Assembly: GCF_000974765.1 (NCBI RefSeq)
Contig: NZ_BBWU01000025.1
Location: 1 to 64,000, forward strand
Direction: 5' to 3'
Source: Sphingomonas changbaiensis NBRC 104936
Lineage (GTDB): Bacteria > Pseudomonadota > Alphaproteobacteria > Sphingomonadales > Sphingomonadaceae
Length of the DNA stretch: 64,000 nucleotides
Shown here one piece after another: positions 1-8,237 of this stretch (its first letter is position 1; each line of letters starts with the position of its first letter). Below the pieces are notes generated by a model. That model was not told where the DNA came from and ran no database searches. It was given only the letters and a program-made list of their open reading frames with translations. A program made the translations under genes and the position numbers.

Positions 1-5
1 GCTTG

Positions 6-677
6 TTATCCCCAAACCCCCACCGCCGGTCCACCAAACACTGGGTGCAGCCACGTCGCGACGAGCCACAGCGCCAGGCCACCCAGCATCACGCCCCAAC
101 CGGGCCACCAGTCGCGCGACGATGCCGGGCCGGTGAACGGCACGAACGCCGTCTGAGCCCGCCATGCCGGCCAGAAATCCGGCTGCAACCGCGATTTCTT
201 CGCATCCTGCCCCGCCGCGCCGGCGAGCGCGAGCAAGGCGATGCCGGCGGTCAGGACCAGCACCGATGGCTGCGGCCAGACCAGCGCATGGGCGCAGGCC
301 CAGAGCGCAAAGCTCCACATCATCGGGTGCCGCGTGATCGCGAACACGCCCCGGGGCGTGCGCTTGAGCGCGGGCATGCCCGGCAGCGCCGGATTGCCGA
401 TCAGCGAGCCCACCAGCAGGATGCTCGCGACCAGCATGACCGCGCCGGCCAGCCACCAGACCCAGAGCGGCGCGGCCCACAGGAACGGCTCCGGCCCGAC
501 ATGCAGCATCGCCCAGATCAACCAGCCGAGCGTGGCGAAGCTGACCAGCGTATAGACGCCCAGGAACCCGCGCTCGCCCAGCCGTGAGACCAAGGGCGCG
601 CGCAACGGATGCGACATCAGCAGGTGCGTGCCGACGAACGCCGCGGTGGCTGCCAGAACTTCTGTGAGCGCCCCCAT
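6..677 (-). CDS. NnrU family integral membrane protein
   Basis: The 223-residue protein is almost entirely hydrophobic, with about six membrane segments. It carries the ITRHPMMWSF stretch typical of the NnrU / isoprenylcysteine methyltransferase-like fold (an R-H-P motif in a membrane helix). NnrU was named for its link to nitrite and nitric oxide metabolism in other alphaproteobacteria, but its biochemical activity is not settled. I chose the ATG at 677 because the protein opens there with a clear hydrophobic segment (GALTEVLAATAAF). A longer reading up to 1022 runs through a dispersed repeat and the neighbouring gene and is very unlikely. The gene lies downstream of two amidohydrolase genes on the same strand, separated by a repeat element, so it is probably not part of their operon. 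Confidence 0.85.
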   Translation of the reverse strand: MGALTEVLAATAAFVGTHLLMSHPLRAPLVSRLGERGFLGVYTLVSFATLGWLIWAMLHVGPEPFLWAAPLWVWWLAGAVMLVASILLVGSLIGNPALPGMPALKRTPRGVFAITRHPMMWSFALWACAHALVWPQPSVLVLTAGIALLALAGAAGQDAKKSRLQPDFWPAWRAQTAFVPFTGPASSRDWWPGWGVMLGGLALWLVATWLHPVFGGPAVGVWG

Positions 678-678
678 T

Positions 679-766
679 CCGTCACCCCGGACTTGATCCG
701 GGGGCCACCTTACTTGTCCGCCGCGGGAAAGAAAGGTGGATGCCGGATCAGGTTCGGCATGACGGA
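679..766. repeat. Dispersed imperfect inverted repeat (REP-like)
   Basis: Arms at 679-711 and 734-766 are imperfectly complementary; the left arm begins CCGTCACCCCGGACTTGATC and the right arm ends in TGACGG. This sequence type is frequent between genes in sphingomonads. It fills most of the gap between the NnrU-like gene and the amidohydrolase gene, directly upstream of the NnrU start codon. In RNA it would form a long hairpin that could act as a transcript end or processing site. Confidence 0.7.
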
Positions 767-771
767 GGGCG

Positions 772-2169
772 TCAGTATTCGTACGCCTTCGGCAGGTTGC
801 CCTCTTCCGGCTGCGCATAGCGGTCGCGGAGCTTGGTCTGGCGATCGACCAGCGGCTGTTCGACGCCGTCGATCCACACCCGATCGGCATGGCTCGACAG
901 CTCAAGCGGATCGCCGTCCCACAGCACAACGTCCGCGCGCCGGCCGGGCCGCAGCGACCCGAGCTCGCCGCCCAGTCCCAGCGCGTCGGCGGGTCCTGAG
1001 GTGATCGCGGCCAGTGCGTCACCCCAGCTGAGGCCGGTCGCGCCCGGAATCTTGGTCAGCGCAACCAGGTTGCCCGCATATTGCGGCGCGTAGCGGGCCT
1101 GCCGCGCGTCATCCTCGTTGTTCATCCCGATCGACACGCGCACGCCCGCCGCCTTCATCCGCCCGATGTTCGACTGGGTGGCGGCAAGCTGCTCGAACGC
1201 TGCCGGCAGGTCGGTCAGCGCGTTCGCGATCACCGGCACGCCAGCGGCCGCAATCTCGCGCGCGACGGTCCAGCCTTCCGCCGCGCCGACGATTACGAGC
1301 TTCAGCGCAGGATATTCCTGCTTCAGCTTCAGGACATTGCGGATGTCGCTCGCGCTCTCGACATGGATCAGCAGCGGCATCTTGCCGGTCACGACAGGCA
1401 CCAGCGCGGCCGCGTCGGCGCGGGTCAGCAGCGCATCCTTGCTGTCGCCGTTATAGGCCGCCGGATTCCGGGCATAACGCTGCGCGGCCTCAAGCGATTG
1501 GCGGAATTGGAGATAGGCGGCCGGACGGCTGCCTCCCGCCGCCTGCGCCCCGTCCTCGCCCAGCTCGACGAACTGGAACGCATGCGGCACCGTCACCGCG
1601 TCCGGATCGGCGCCGGTGTCGATCACCGCGCCTTGCCCGGCGAAGATCATGTTCGCCGTCGAAGGCGCGACGATCGCGCGCGTGACGCCGCCGACGCGGC
1701 TGACGGCGATCGCCGACACGCGCGGATTGATGCCGGGCACCACGTCGATCGCCGCCGAATATGGCGAACGGCGCGCGACCGTGTCGTTGGTCGGATCGAC
1801 GGCATCGACCTCGACCAGGCCGACGCGGGTGAAGCCGGCGACAAAGCCGGGCGCGACCCACTTGCCGGTCGCGTCGATCGTCCGGGCGCCCGCGGGCACG
1901 GCGACGCCCTGCCCGGCCGCGACGATGCGCCCGTCGCGGATCACGACTGTCCCGCCCGGGATCGGCGCCGAGCCGTCCCCGATCGCGACCGTGCCGCCGG
2001 TGATCGCGACAGTCTCGGCGAGCGCGGGGGTCGTAAGCAGCAAGGCAAGCGCAGCCACGAGGCTCGCTCGTCCCGAGCGAAGTCGAGGGGCGACTGCCCC
2101 GGCCTCTGCACGCGCGCCCCTCGACTTCGCTCGGGACGAGCGGCCCCCTGAAACCTGCAACGCCTTCAC
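772..2169 (-). CDS. Secreted amidohydrolase (imidazolonepropionase-like), with a repeat inside its signal-peptide region
   Basis: The 465-residue protein belongs to the metal-dependent amidohydrolase superfamily in its degenerate, secreted branch. It has the N-terminal composite beta domain (TIDATGKWVAPGFV), a TIM-barrel core and the C-terminal ADVVLWDGDPLEL signature. Where relatives have an H-x-H metal motif, this copy reads VAPGFVAGFTRVGL, so the first two histidines are missing and it may bind metal differently or be inactive. The GTG start at 2169 overlaps the stop of the preceding gene by 4 bases (GTGA) and has a GGGAG ribosome site. This places a 28-base inverted repeat (2065-2142) inside the coding sequence, giving an unusually long Arg/Ser-rich region before the hydrophobic signal LVAALALLLTTPALA. 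The substrate is unknown; with a peptide transporter upstream, peptide or amide hydrolysis is plausible. Confidence 0.85.
   Translation of the reverse strand: MKALQVSGGRSSRAKSRGARAEAGAVAPRLRSGRASLVAALALLLTTPALAETVAITGGTVAIGDGSAPIPGGTVVIRDGRIVAAGQGVAVPAGARTIDATGKWVAPGFVAGFTRVGLVEVDAVDPTNDTVARRSPYSAAIDVVPGINPRVSAIAVSRVGGVTRAIVAPSTANMIFAGQGAVIDTGADPDAVTVPHAFQFVELGEDGAQAAGGSRPAAYLQFRQSLEAAQRYARNPAAYNGDSKDALLTRADAAALVPVVTGKMPLLIHVESASDIRNVLKLKQEYPALKLVIVGAAEGWTVAREIAAAGVPVIANALTDLPAAFEQLAATQSNIGRMKAAGVRVSIGMNNEDDARQARYAPQYAGNLVALTKIPGATGLSWGDALAAITSGPADALGLGGELGSLRPGRRADVVLWDGDPLELSSHADRVWIDGVEQPLVDRQTKLRDRYAQPEEGNLPKAYEY
2065..2142. repeat. 28-base perfect inverted repeat within a coding sequence
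   Basis: Arms at 2065-2092 and 2115-2142 are exact reverse complements (CGCTCGTCCCGAGCGAAGTC on the left), with a 22-base spacer. The core GAGCGAAGTCGAG is shared with repeats at 9002-9057 and 47585-47658. This copy is in frame in the N-terminal region of the amidohydrolase at 772-2169, between the first eight codons and the hydrophobic core of the signal peptide. Confidence 0.9.
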
Positions 2170-3575
2170 TTCACATCTCCCTCGCCCGGCTGGCCGAGCT
2201 CGAAATCACTGACCGGGCGGCGCTTCGGATCGAGCGCGTCGTACATCAGCGCACCGTCGATCCAGACCTTTTCGGGCCGCGTGTAGACGCTGAACGGATT
2301 GCCGTTCCACAACACCACGTCCGCCATCTTGCCGGGCCTCAGGCTGCCGGTCCGGTCGTCGATGTGCAGCGCCCTGGCCGGATTGATGCTGAGCCATTCC
2401 CAGGCGACTTCATCGGGAATGTCGATGCCCATGCGGCGGCCGTTCGCGAGCGCCTTGGCCGCTTCCTGGTTCAGCCGCTGGATGCCGTTCGCGTCGTCCG
2501 AATGGGTGATCGTGCACACGCCCGCCTTCTGGAGCAGCGGCATGTTCTCGTTGATCGCGTCATAGGCTTCCATCTTGAAGCCCCACCAGTCCGCCCAGAC
2601 GGCGGCGCAGACGCCATTCGCTTTCAGCAGGTCAGCGATCTTGTATGCCTCGACCGCGTGGTGGAACGCAGTTACCTTGTAGCCGAACTCCTTCGCCATA
2701 TCCAAAACGATGGCCATTTCGTCGGCGCGGTAGCAGTGGTTCTGGACCAGGATGTCGCCGGCAAGCACGCCGCTCAGCGTATCCATCGCGATGTCGCGGG
2801 CGGGCGGCTCACCGCCATCGCGCTCATACTTGTCCCACTTGCGCTTATATTCCTGCGCCCTCGCCCAGGTCTGGCGGTCGACGGCGATGTTGCCCATCCG
2901 CGTCGACGGCATCTGGTTGCGCGACCCATAGACGCGCTTCGGATTTTCGCCGCACGCCATCTTGAGGCCGTACGGCGCGCCGGGGAATTTCATCGCCTGC
3001 ACCGTGCGGGCGGCGACGTTCTTCAGCACCACCGAGCGACCGCCGAACAGATTGGCCGAGCCCGGCAGGATTTCGAGCGTGGTCACGCCGCCATTGGCGA
3101 GCGCGCGGCTGAAGCCGGGATCCTGCGGCCACACGCTGTGCTCGGCCCAGACCTCCGGCCGCACCGGGCCGGTCGCCTCGTTGCCGTCCGACAGCGCCTG
3201 CACCGACGGCGAGGGATAGTCGCCCAGATGGCTGTGGATGTCGATCACGCCGGGCGTGACCCACTTGCCGGTGCCGTCGATCGTCGTCGTGCCCGCCGGC
3301 GCGTCGATCGTCTGCCCGACCGCGACGATCTTGCCGTTGGCGAACAGCACCTGACCATTGTTGATGCGCCCGCCCTCGCCGTCATAGATCGTGACGTTGG
3401 TGACGAGCGTGGGCACGCCCGGGTAGGCGTGGTAGGTCGAGGGATACGGGTCCTGCTTGTAGGGAAGCGGCACCCTCTCCGTCGAAGCCGTTTGCGGCTT
3501 GGCCTTCGCAGTCGCGCAGCCGGCCAGCGCCGTGCTGAGGATCAGCGCGGCGAAAACACCCTTATTGAACACCAT
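2166..3575 (-). CDS. Amidohydrolase lipoprotein (imidazolonepropionase-like)
   Basis: The 469-residue protein starts with a lipoprotein signal peptide ending in the lipobox LAGC, so it is predicted to be anchored in the outer or inner membrane and face the periplasm. It then shows the amidohydrolase fold: a beta-sandwich start, the metal-binding VIDIHSHLGD (H-x-H) near residue 115, an internal CTITHSDDANG motif near residue 355, and the closing GKMADVVLWNGNPFSVY. Unlike its downstream paralogue it keeps the active-site histidines. It overlaps the transporter gene upstream by 14 bases and the paralogue downstream by 4, so the three are likely translated as one unit. A role in hydrolysing imported or exogenous peptides or cyclic amides is inferred from context; the substrate is not known. 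Confidence 0.9.
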   Translation of the reverse strand: MVFNKGVFAALILSTALAGCATAKAKPQTASTERVPLPYKQDPYPSTYHAYPGVPTLVTNVTIYDGEGGRINNGQVLFANGKIVAVGQTIDAPAGTTTIDGTGKWVTPGVIDIHSHLGDYPSPSVQALSDGNEATGPVRPEVWAEHSVWPQDPGFSRALANGGVTTLEILPGSANLFGGRSVVLKNVAARTVQAMKFPGAPYGLKMACGENPKRVYGSRNQMPSTRMGNIAVDRQTWARAQEYKRKWDKYERDGGEPPARDIAMDTLSGVLAGDILVQNHCYRADEMAIVLDMAKEFGYKVTAFHHAVEAYKIADLLKANGVCAAVWADWWGFKMEAYDAINENMPLLQKAGVCTITHSDDANGIQRLNQEAAKALANGRRMGIDIPDEVAWEWLSINPARALHIDDRTGSLRPGKMADVVLWNGNPFSVYTRPEKVWIDGALMYDALDPKRRPVSDFELGQPGEGDVK

Positions 3576-5355
3576 GCATCCACTTCTTGATGACGGGAGA
3601 GAGGATCAGGAGGACGACGCCGATGCCCGCGGCGACAAGGCCGATCGTCCAGAACACGCCGACATAGGTTTCCAGACTGACCTTCAGGTTAGTGACCTGG
3701 CCGCCGACCGTTTCGACGCTGGCGAACTGTGCGACCACGCCGGCCACATATTGCGCGCACGAGATCGACAGGAACCACACGCCCATCATGAAGCCGACGA
3801 TCCGCGCGATCGACAGCTTGGTGATCATGCTGAGCCCGACCGGCGAGATGCACAGTTCCGCGGCGGAGTGGATCAGATACAGGCCGGCGAGCCACCACAG
3901 GCCCACCTTGAAATCGGGTCCGGCGAACTGCGCGCCCCAGACAAGGAACAGGAAGCCGACGCCAACGCCCGCGAGGGCGATAGCGAACTTGACCGGAATC
4001 GACGGCTCCAGGCCCCGCTTCGCCAGCGACGTCCACATGATGCTGAAAATCGGCGCGAGGATCACGATAGAGAAGGGGTTGAAGAACTGGGTCTGCGCGG
4101 CGCTGATCGAGAACAGGCCGAACACCGACAGGTCGGTGTTGCGCTGTGCGAACAGCGTGAGCGACGAGCCCGCCTGCTCGAACAGGGTCCAGAAGACGAC
4201 GTTGAAGACGACCAGTACGATCGCCGCCAGCATCATCTGGAACTCGACCTTACTTCCGACCTTAGCCGACCAGAGCGGGATCGCGATCACCGACAGGATG
4301 AAGGTGAAGAACAGCACCTTGCCGAGGATCGACAGCCCGGCAAGGTAGGCGAGGATGCCCGCTCCCGCCTGGTGCGAGGCCGACGCGTTCATCACGTTGA
4401 CGAACAGGAACCACGCGATCGGAATGGCAAGGATCGCGCCGATATAGATCGGGATCGACCGGTCGGCCGGCTGGTTCGCCGGCGCTTCGCCATAGCCGGC
4501 GAGCTTGCCGCCATCGAACTGGATCAGCGCCCAGGAAATCAGCATGCCCACCGCGGCCAGGCCGAAGCCCGCCCACCAGCCGAACGCGACCGCCAGGATC
4601 GGGCACAGGATCTGCGAGAAGATCGAGCCCAGGTTGATGCCCATATAGAAGATCGTGAAGCCGGCATCGCGCCGCCGGTCGCCTTGTTCGTACAAGGAAC
4701 CCACGATCGTCGAGATGTTCGGCTTGAAGAAGCCGTTGCCGACCGTGACCATCGACAGCGCGATCAGCATCAGCATCGTGAAGAAGGACGACCGGTCGCC
4801 GCCGGATTCGAACTTGTCGGGCGCGATCCGCCGCACTTCGGCGCCGTTCGTTCCGAGCAGCGACACGCTCTTGTCGTCATTGCCCTTGATCTGCAGCCGC
4901 TGATCGCCGGCGACGACATACTGGGTACGTTCCGCGCCGTGGCCGGCGACCTGCACTTCGTAGCGCTGGCCGTCGATCATCGCATAGGGCTTGGCTGCCG
5001 GACCGCCGAAACACAGGGTGAAATACCCAAGCGACATCAGGATCGCGCCGAACTTCACCGACTTCTTGGAGCCCAGGTAGCGGTCCGCCAGCAGCCCGCC
5101 GACGAGCGGCGTCAGGTAAACCAGCGCGGTGAAGCCGCCATAAAGGCCGGTGGCGACGGTATCGTTGAACAGGAAATGCGTGGTCAGATAGAGCGTCAGC
5201 AGCGCCCGCATGCCGTAATAGCCGAACCGCTCCCACGCTTCGGTGGTGAACAGGCGCGCGAGTTGTCGCGGATGGCCGAACCAGGTTTCCTGGTCGCTTC
5301 GGCTCACATGCGGCGATTGCGGCTCGAACGTCTCGTCCGCGTTGACGTTGACCAT
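3562..5355 (-). CDS. Proton-dependent oligopeptide transporter (POT/PTR2 family)
   Basis: This 597-residue permease takes up di- and tripeptides with protons across the inner membrane. The family signature is present: E-x-x-E-R-F-x-Y-Y-G appears as EAWERFGYYG near residue 40, with GGLLADRYLG in helix 2-3 and the second signature region near residue 215 (NGFFKPNISTIVG). The protein is longer than the usual 450-500 residues because a hydrophilic, beta-rich insert of about 70 residues lies around positions 120-190, between early membrane helices. The ATG at 5355 has an AGAGGA ribosome site. The gene heads an operon with two amidohydrolases. Confidence 0.95.
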   Translation of the reverse strand: MVNVNADETFEPQSPHVSRSDQETWFGHPRQLARLFTTEAWERFGYYGMRALLTLYLTTHFLFNDTVATGLYGGFTALVYLTPLVGGLLADRYLGSKKSVKFGAILMSLGYFTLCFGGPAAKPYAMIDGQRYEVQVAGHGAERTQYVVAGDQRLQIKGNDDKSVSLLGTNGAEVRRIAPDKFESGGDRSSFFTMLMLIALSMVTVGNGFFKPNISTIVGSLYEQGDRRRDAGFTIFYMGINLGSIFSQILCPILAVAFGWWAGFGLAAVGMLISWALIQFDGGKLAGYGEAPANQPADRSIPIYIGAILAIPIAWFLFVNVMNASASHQAGAGILAYLAGLSILGKVLFFTFILSVIAIPLWSAKVGSKVEFQMMLAAIVLVVFNVVFWTLFEQAGSSLTLFAQRNTDLSVFGLFSISAAQTQFFNPFSIVILAPIFSIMWTSLAKRGLEPSIPVKFAIALAGVGVGFLFLVWGAQFAGPDFKVGLWWLAGLYLIHSAAELCISPVGLSMITKLSIARIVGFMMGVWFLSISCAQYVAGVVAQFASVETVGGQVTNLKVSLETYVGVFWTIGLVAAGIGVVLLILSPVIKKWMHGVQ

Positions 5356-5446
5356 GCAGATCCTCTTCCAAAGGCAGGAGGGCCGCTCGGGCGACCCGAT
5401 TGCGCGCGACCCTAACGCCGAAATCCGCGCTGTGAAGTACCAGTTG

Positions 5447-6352
5447 TTACGGCACAGCTAGCCGCCCGGCCGCCTGCTCCGCTCGTATCCGCGCGATCTC
5501 CGCCTCGGCCTGCGCGGCCCGGTCGCGCCAGTCGGGATGGCTGCCGTCGCTCAGGATGCCGAATCCGGTCTTCGGGCCCCAGCGCCGCCAGAAGCCCGGC
5601 GCGACGCTCACATCATATCCGGCGCGCGCCATCAGGTAGAGCGCCCAGCGATCCGCCTCGCGCTCGCGATTGCGCGTCCCCTTCCCGCTCCGGTCCGCGC
5701 CTGCGATCCGCTGCGGCGGATATCCCTTGTTGTGGCCGAGGATGTTGTGCGCGAACTCATGCGCCAGGATCAGCGCGAGCTCATCGTCGCTCGCGGCAAA
5801 GTCGATGATCTCCGCCGAGACCGTCACCCGCAGACCGTCGCTGCTCGCCGCGCGAAGCCCATGATCGCGCCCGATCAGGAACTCGCTGGCGCAGCCCGGC
5901 TCGGGCGCGAGCTGCACCGGAACAGGACGGCCGTTCCGTTGGAGGGTCAGCTGGGTCGCTCCGCGTGCGAGCGCCATCTCGATCGCGGCCTGGCGCACGC
6001 GCGCGGCGCCCCCGGATGCAGCCGGCAGTGAGCGTCCATCCACCGACACCAGTTCATCACCGACCTGCACGCCGGCCCTGGCCGCCGCGCTTCCAGGCTC
6101 GACCGCGACAATGGTCGGGTTCCGTCCGAGCCCAAGCGCCGCGCGGACCTCGTCCCGCAGCGCGGGCGCGTATTGCTCCGCGTCCTCGATCGTCCAGCCC
6201 GGATTGCTGACCGTGCCGGCGCATAGTCCGGCGCCGCCCCGCGCCAGCCTGCGCCCGATCGCGACAAGCCGCGCATCGGCCGCGGCCAACGCCTTCAGCG
6301 ATGCAGGGTCGACCGACGGGGCCGCGGCGGCCAGCATCAACGCAAACACCAT
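5447..6352 (-). CDS. M48-family metalloprotease with PDZ domain
   Basis: The 301-residue protein has an N-terminal hydrophobic secretion signal (MVFALMLAAAAPS), a PDZ-like domain at about residues 75-150 (PTIVAVEPGSAAARAGVQVG) and the zinc-binding HEFAH of the M48 peptidase family near residue 208, followed by a downstream RNREREADRWAL segment that supplies the third zinc-binding Glu. It probably degrades or processes proteins in the cell envelope. The ATG at 6352 follows a strong AAGGAGG ribosome site. It is divergent from the nitroreductase gene next door. Confidence 0.9.
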   Translation of the reverse strand: MVFALMLAAAAPSVDPASLKALAAADARLVAIGRRLARGGAGLCAGTVSNPGWTIEDAEQYAPALRDEVRAALGLGRNPTIVAVEPGSAAARAGVQVGDELVSVDGRSLPAASGGAARVRQAAIEMALARGATQLTLQRNGRPVPVQLAPEPGCASEFLIGRDHGLRAASSDGLRVTVSAEIIDFAASDDELALILAHEFAHNILGHNKGYPPQRIAGADRSGKGTRNREREADRWALYLMARAGYDVSVAPGFWRRWGPKTGFGILSDGSHPDWRDRAAQAEAEIARIRAEQAAGRLAVP

Positions 6353-6395
6353 GGCCCCTCCTTAGCGGCTTGATCGCGGCCCGCCAGCCGCCCAG

Positions 6396-6977
6396 ATGGC
6401 CGGCATGTTCAACGATCTCTCCTCGCCGGCAGCCTTTCTGTCCACGCGCCGTTCCGGCAAGCCCCGCGACATGGTCGCGCCGGGCCCGGGTCCGGACCAG
6501 CTCCGCGCGATTCTTTCCGCCGCGATGCGCGTGCCCGATCACGGCAAATTGGCGCCCTGGCGCTTCGTCGTCATCGACGATCGCGATTCGTTCGCGGTGC
6601 TGCTGCAGAACGCCTTCCGCGCCCAGCGCGGCGCGCCGGACACCGAGGATGTTCGTGCGATCGACCAGTTCGCCAGGCAGTCGCCCACGCTCGTCGCGGT
6701 TCTGTCGACCCCGGTCGAGCCGAGCAAGATTCCGCTCTGGGAACAGCAATTGTCCTCGGGCGCCATCTGCATGAACCTGGTCGCCGCCGCGGCCGCGCAC
6801 GGCTTCGTCGCCGGATGGCTGACCGGTTGGGCCGCCTATGATCCGCACGTGTTGAAGGCGCTCGGCGGCGGCGGCAACGACCGTATCGCCGGCTTCATCT
6901 TCATCGGCTCGCCCGGCCGCGAGCTGGAGGAGCGTCCCCGCCCTGTTTACGACGAAGTGGTGCATCATTGGCCTTGA
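6396..6977 (+). CDS. Nitroreductase family protein (YdjA-like)
   Basis: The 193-residue protein matches the small FMN-dependent nitroreductases of the YdjA type. It has a two-arginine start region (STRRSGKPRDMVAPGP) for FMN phosphate binding, AAMRVPDHGKLAPWRFVV near residue 50, and a GFIFIGSPG stretch near the C terminus. Such enzymes form dimers and reduce nitro compounds, quinones or unknown physiological substrates with NAD(P)H. A second ATG three codons in (6405) is an alternative start; neither has a good ribosome site. It is followed after 32 bases by a GntR regulator. Confidence 0.9.
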   Translation: MAGMFNDLSSPAAFLSTRRSGKPRDMVAPGPGPDQLRAILSAAMRVPDHGKLAPWRFVVIDDRDSFAVLLQNAFRAQRGAPDTEDVRAIDQFARQSPTLVAVLSTPVEPSKIPLWEQQLSSGAICMNLVAAAAAHGFVAGWLTGWAAYDPHVLKALGGGGNDRIAGFIFIGSPGRELEERPRPVYDEVVHHWP

Positions 6978-7009
6978 CGTGCACGGCTGTGTTAGGGCAC
7001 TAATCCAGC

Positions 7010-7351
7010 ATGGCTGCCGCCGATCGTCCCGTCTATCTTCAGCTCCGCGACCGCATCGCCGAAGCGATCCTGGAAGGCCGCTATCGCGAAGGCGATATGC
7101 TGCCGTCGGTGCGCGCCTTTGCGGCCGAGCAGGGCGCCAATCCGCTGACGGTCGCGAAGGCTTACCAGCTGTTCCAGGAGGAAGGGCTGATCGTCGTGAA
7201 GCGCGGCGTCGGTATGTTCGTGGCGGACGGCGCGACCAAGCGTCTGCTCGACCGCGAGCGCCGCGCCTTCCTGGACGAAGAATGGCCGCGCATCCGCCAG
7301 GTGATCGAGCGGCTGCACATCGATCCCGCCGAACTGTTCGAGCGCGCCTGA
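7010..7351 (+). CDS. GntR-family transcriptional regulator, YtrA subfamily
   Basis: The 113-residue protein is almost only a winged helix-turn-helix: PVYLQLRDRIAEAILEGRY, then GDMLPSVRAFAAEQGANPLT, then VAKAYQLFQEEGLIVVKRGV. The very short C-terminal part (about 35 residues) is characteristic of the YtrA subfamily, which lacks a large ligand-binding domain and often controls nearby transporter operons. No transporter is adjacent here; neighbours are a nitroreductase and a mannose-6-phosphate isomerase, so its target is unknown. Confidence 0.9.
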   Translation: MAAADRPVYLQLRDRIAEAILEGRYREGDMLPSVRAFAAEQGANPLTVAKAYQLFQEEGLIVVKRGVGMFVADGATKRLLDRERRAFLDEEWPRIRQVIERLHIDPAELFERA

Positions 7352-7369
7352 GCCCGCTAGGGGCCGCGC

Positions 7370-8179
7370 ATGACTGCCGTCCTGCTTTCCACCAAACGCG
7401 TCGCCAAGCCGTGGGGCCGACACTCGCTGTGGCCCGGCTTCGGCGACCCCGCGCCCGGCGAGGAGCCGATCGGCGAAATCTGGTTCCCTTCCCCTCCGGG
7501 GAATGACCCCGATCTGCTCATCAAATATCTGTTCACCAGCGACCGGCTGTCGGTCCAGGTTCACCCCGATGACGAAGCCGCCCGCGCCCGCGGCCATGCG
7601 CGCGGCAAGGACGAGGCGTGGCTGGTGCTCGCGGCCGAGCCGGAGTCGAAAATCGCGCTGGGGCCGAAGCACCCCCTTTCCGCCGGCCAGCTCCGCACCG
7701 CCGCGCTCGATGGAAGCATCGTCGACCTGCTCGACTGGCGGCCGGTCAAGGCCGGCGACTTCATCTACTCGCCGGCCGGAACCATTCACGCGATCGGCGC
7801 CGGTCTGACCGTGATCGAGGTCCAGCAGAACCTCGATCTCACCTATCGGCTCTATGACTATGGCCGCCCGCGCGCGCTGCACCTCGACGAGGGAATTGCC
7901 GTGTCGACGCTGACGCCGTTCAACTCGCCGCCGCAGCCGGCGCGCCCGGACCTGCTCGCCAGCGGACCAAAATTCACGGTCGAGCGGCTGGAGGCCGGCG
8001 CCCGTACCGTAGACTTGGGAGACGCGACTGGGTGGCTGGTGCCGGTGACCGGGAACGGGCGTATCGACGACCAGCCATTCGAGGCGGGACAGTGCTGGTC
8101 GGTGACCGGCCGCGCCGATATCCGCCTCGACCTTCGGGCCGCCGCATTGCTGGCCTATTCGGGCCCGGCCCGGGCCTGA
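7370..8179 (+). CDS. manA: Class I mannose-6-phosphate isomerase
   Basis: The 269-residue protein is a short cupin-type zinc enzyme that interconverts mannose-6-phosphate and fructose-6-phosphate. Visible signatures are the start TKRVAKPWGRHSLWPG, the zinc-ligand region LSVQVHPDDEAA (Q-x-H) near residue 65, and GDFIYSPAGTIHAIGAGLTV near residue 130, which holds further metal ligands. Loss of helical inserts explains the small size compared with the 390-residue E. coli enzyme. Its product can feed mannose-derived sugar nucleotides for the polysaccharide genes downstream, though this link is inferred only from proximity. Confidence 0.9.
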   Translation: MTAVLLSTKRVAKPWGRHSLWPGFGDPAPGEEPIGEIWFPSPPGNDPDLLIKYLFTSDRLSVQVHPDDEAARARGHARGKDEAWLVLAAEPESKIALGPKHPLSAGQLRTAALDGSIVDLLDWRPVKAGDFIYSPAGTIHAIGAGLTVIEVQQNLDLTYRLYDYGRPRALHLDEGIAVSTLTPFNSPPQPARPDLLASGPKFTVERLEAGARTVDLGDATGWLVPVTGNGRIDDQPFEAGQCWSVTGRADIRLDLRAAALLAYSGPARA

Positions 8180-8237
8180 TCATCTGGCGTTCAGCGACCA
8201 AACGCCTATATCGCACGCCTCCCATCGATCGACTCAC

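Noticed and set aside
3499-5415. 638-residue plus-strand open frame opposite the peptide transporter
   Set aside because: Composition is dominated by Arg, Asp, Glu and His with no domain; it mirrors a clear POT transporter on the other strand.
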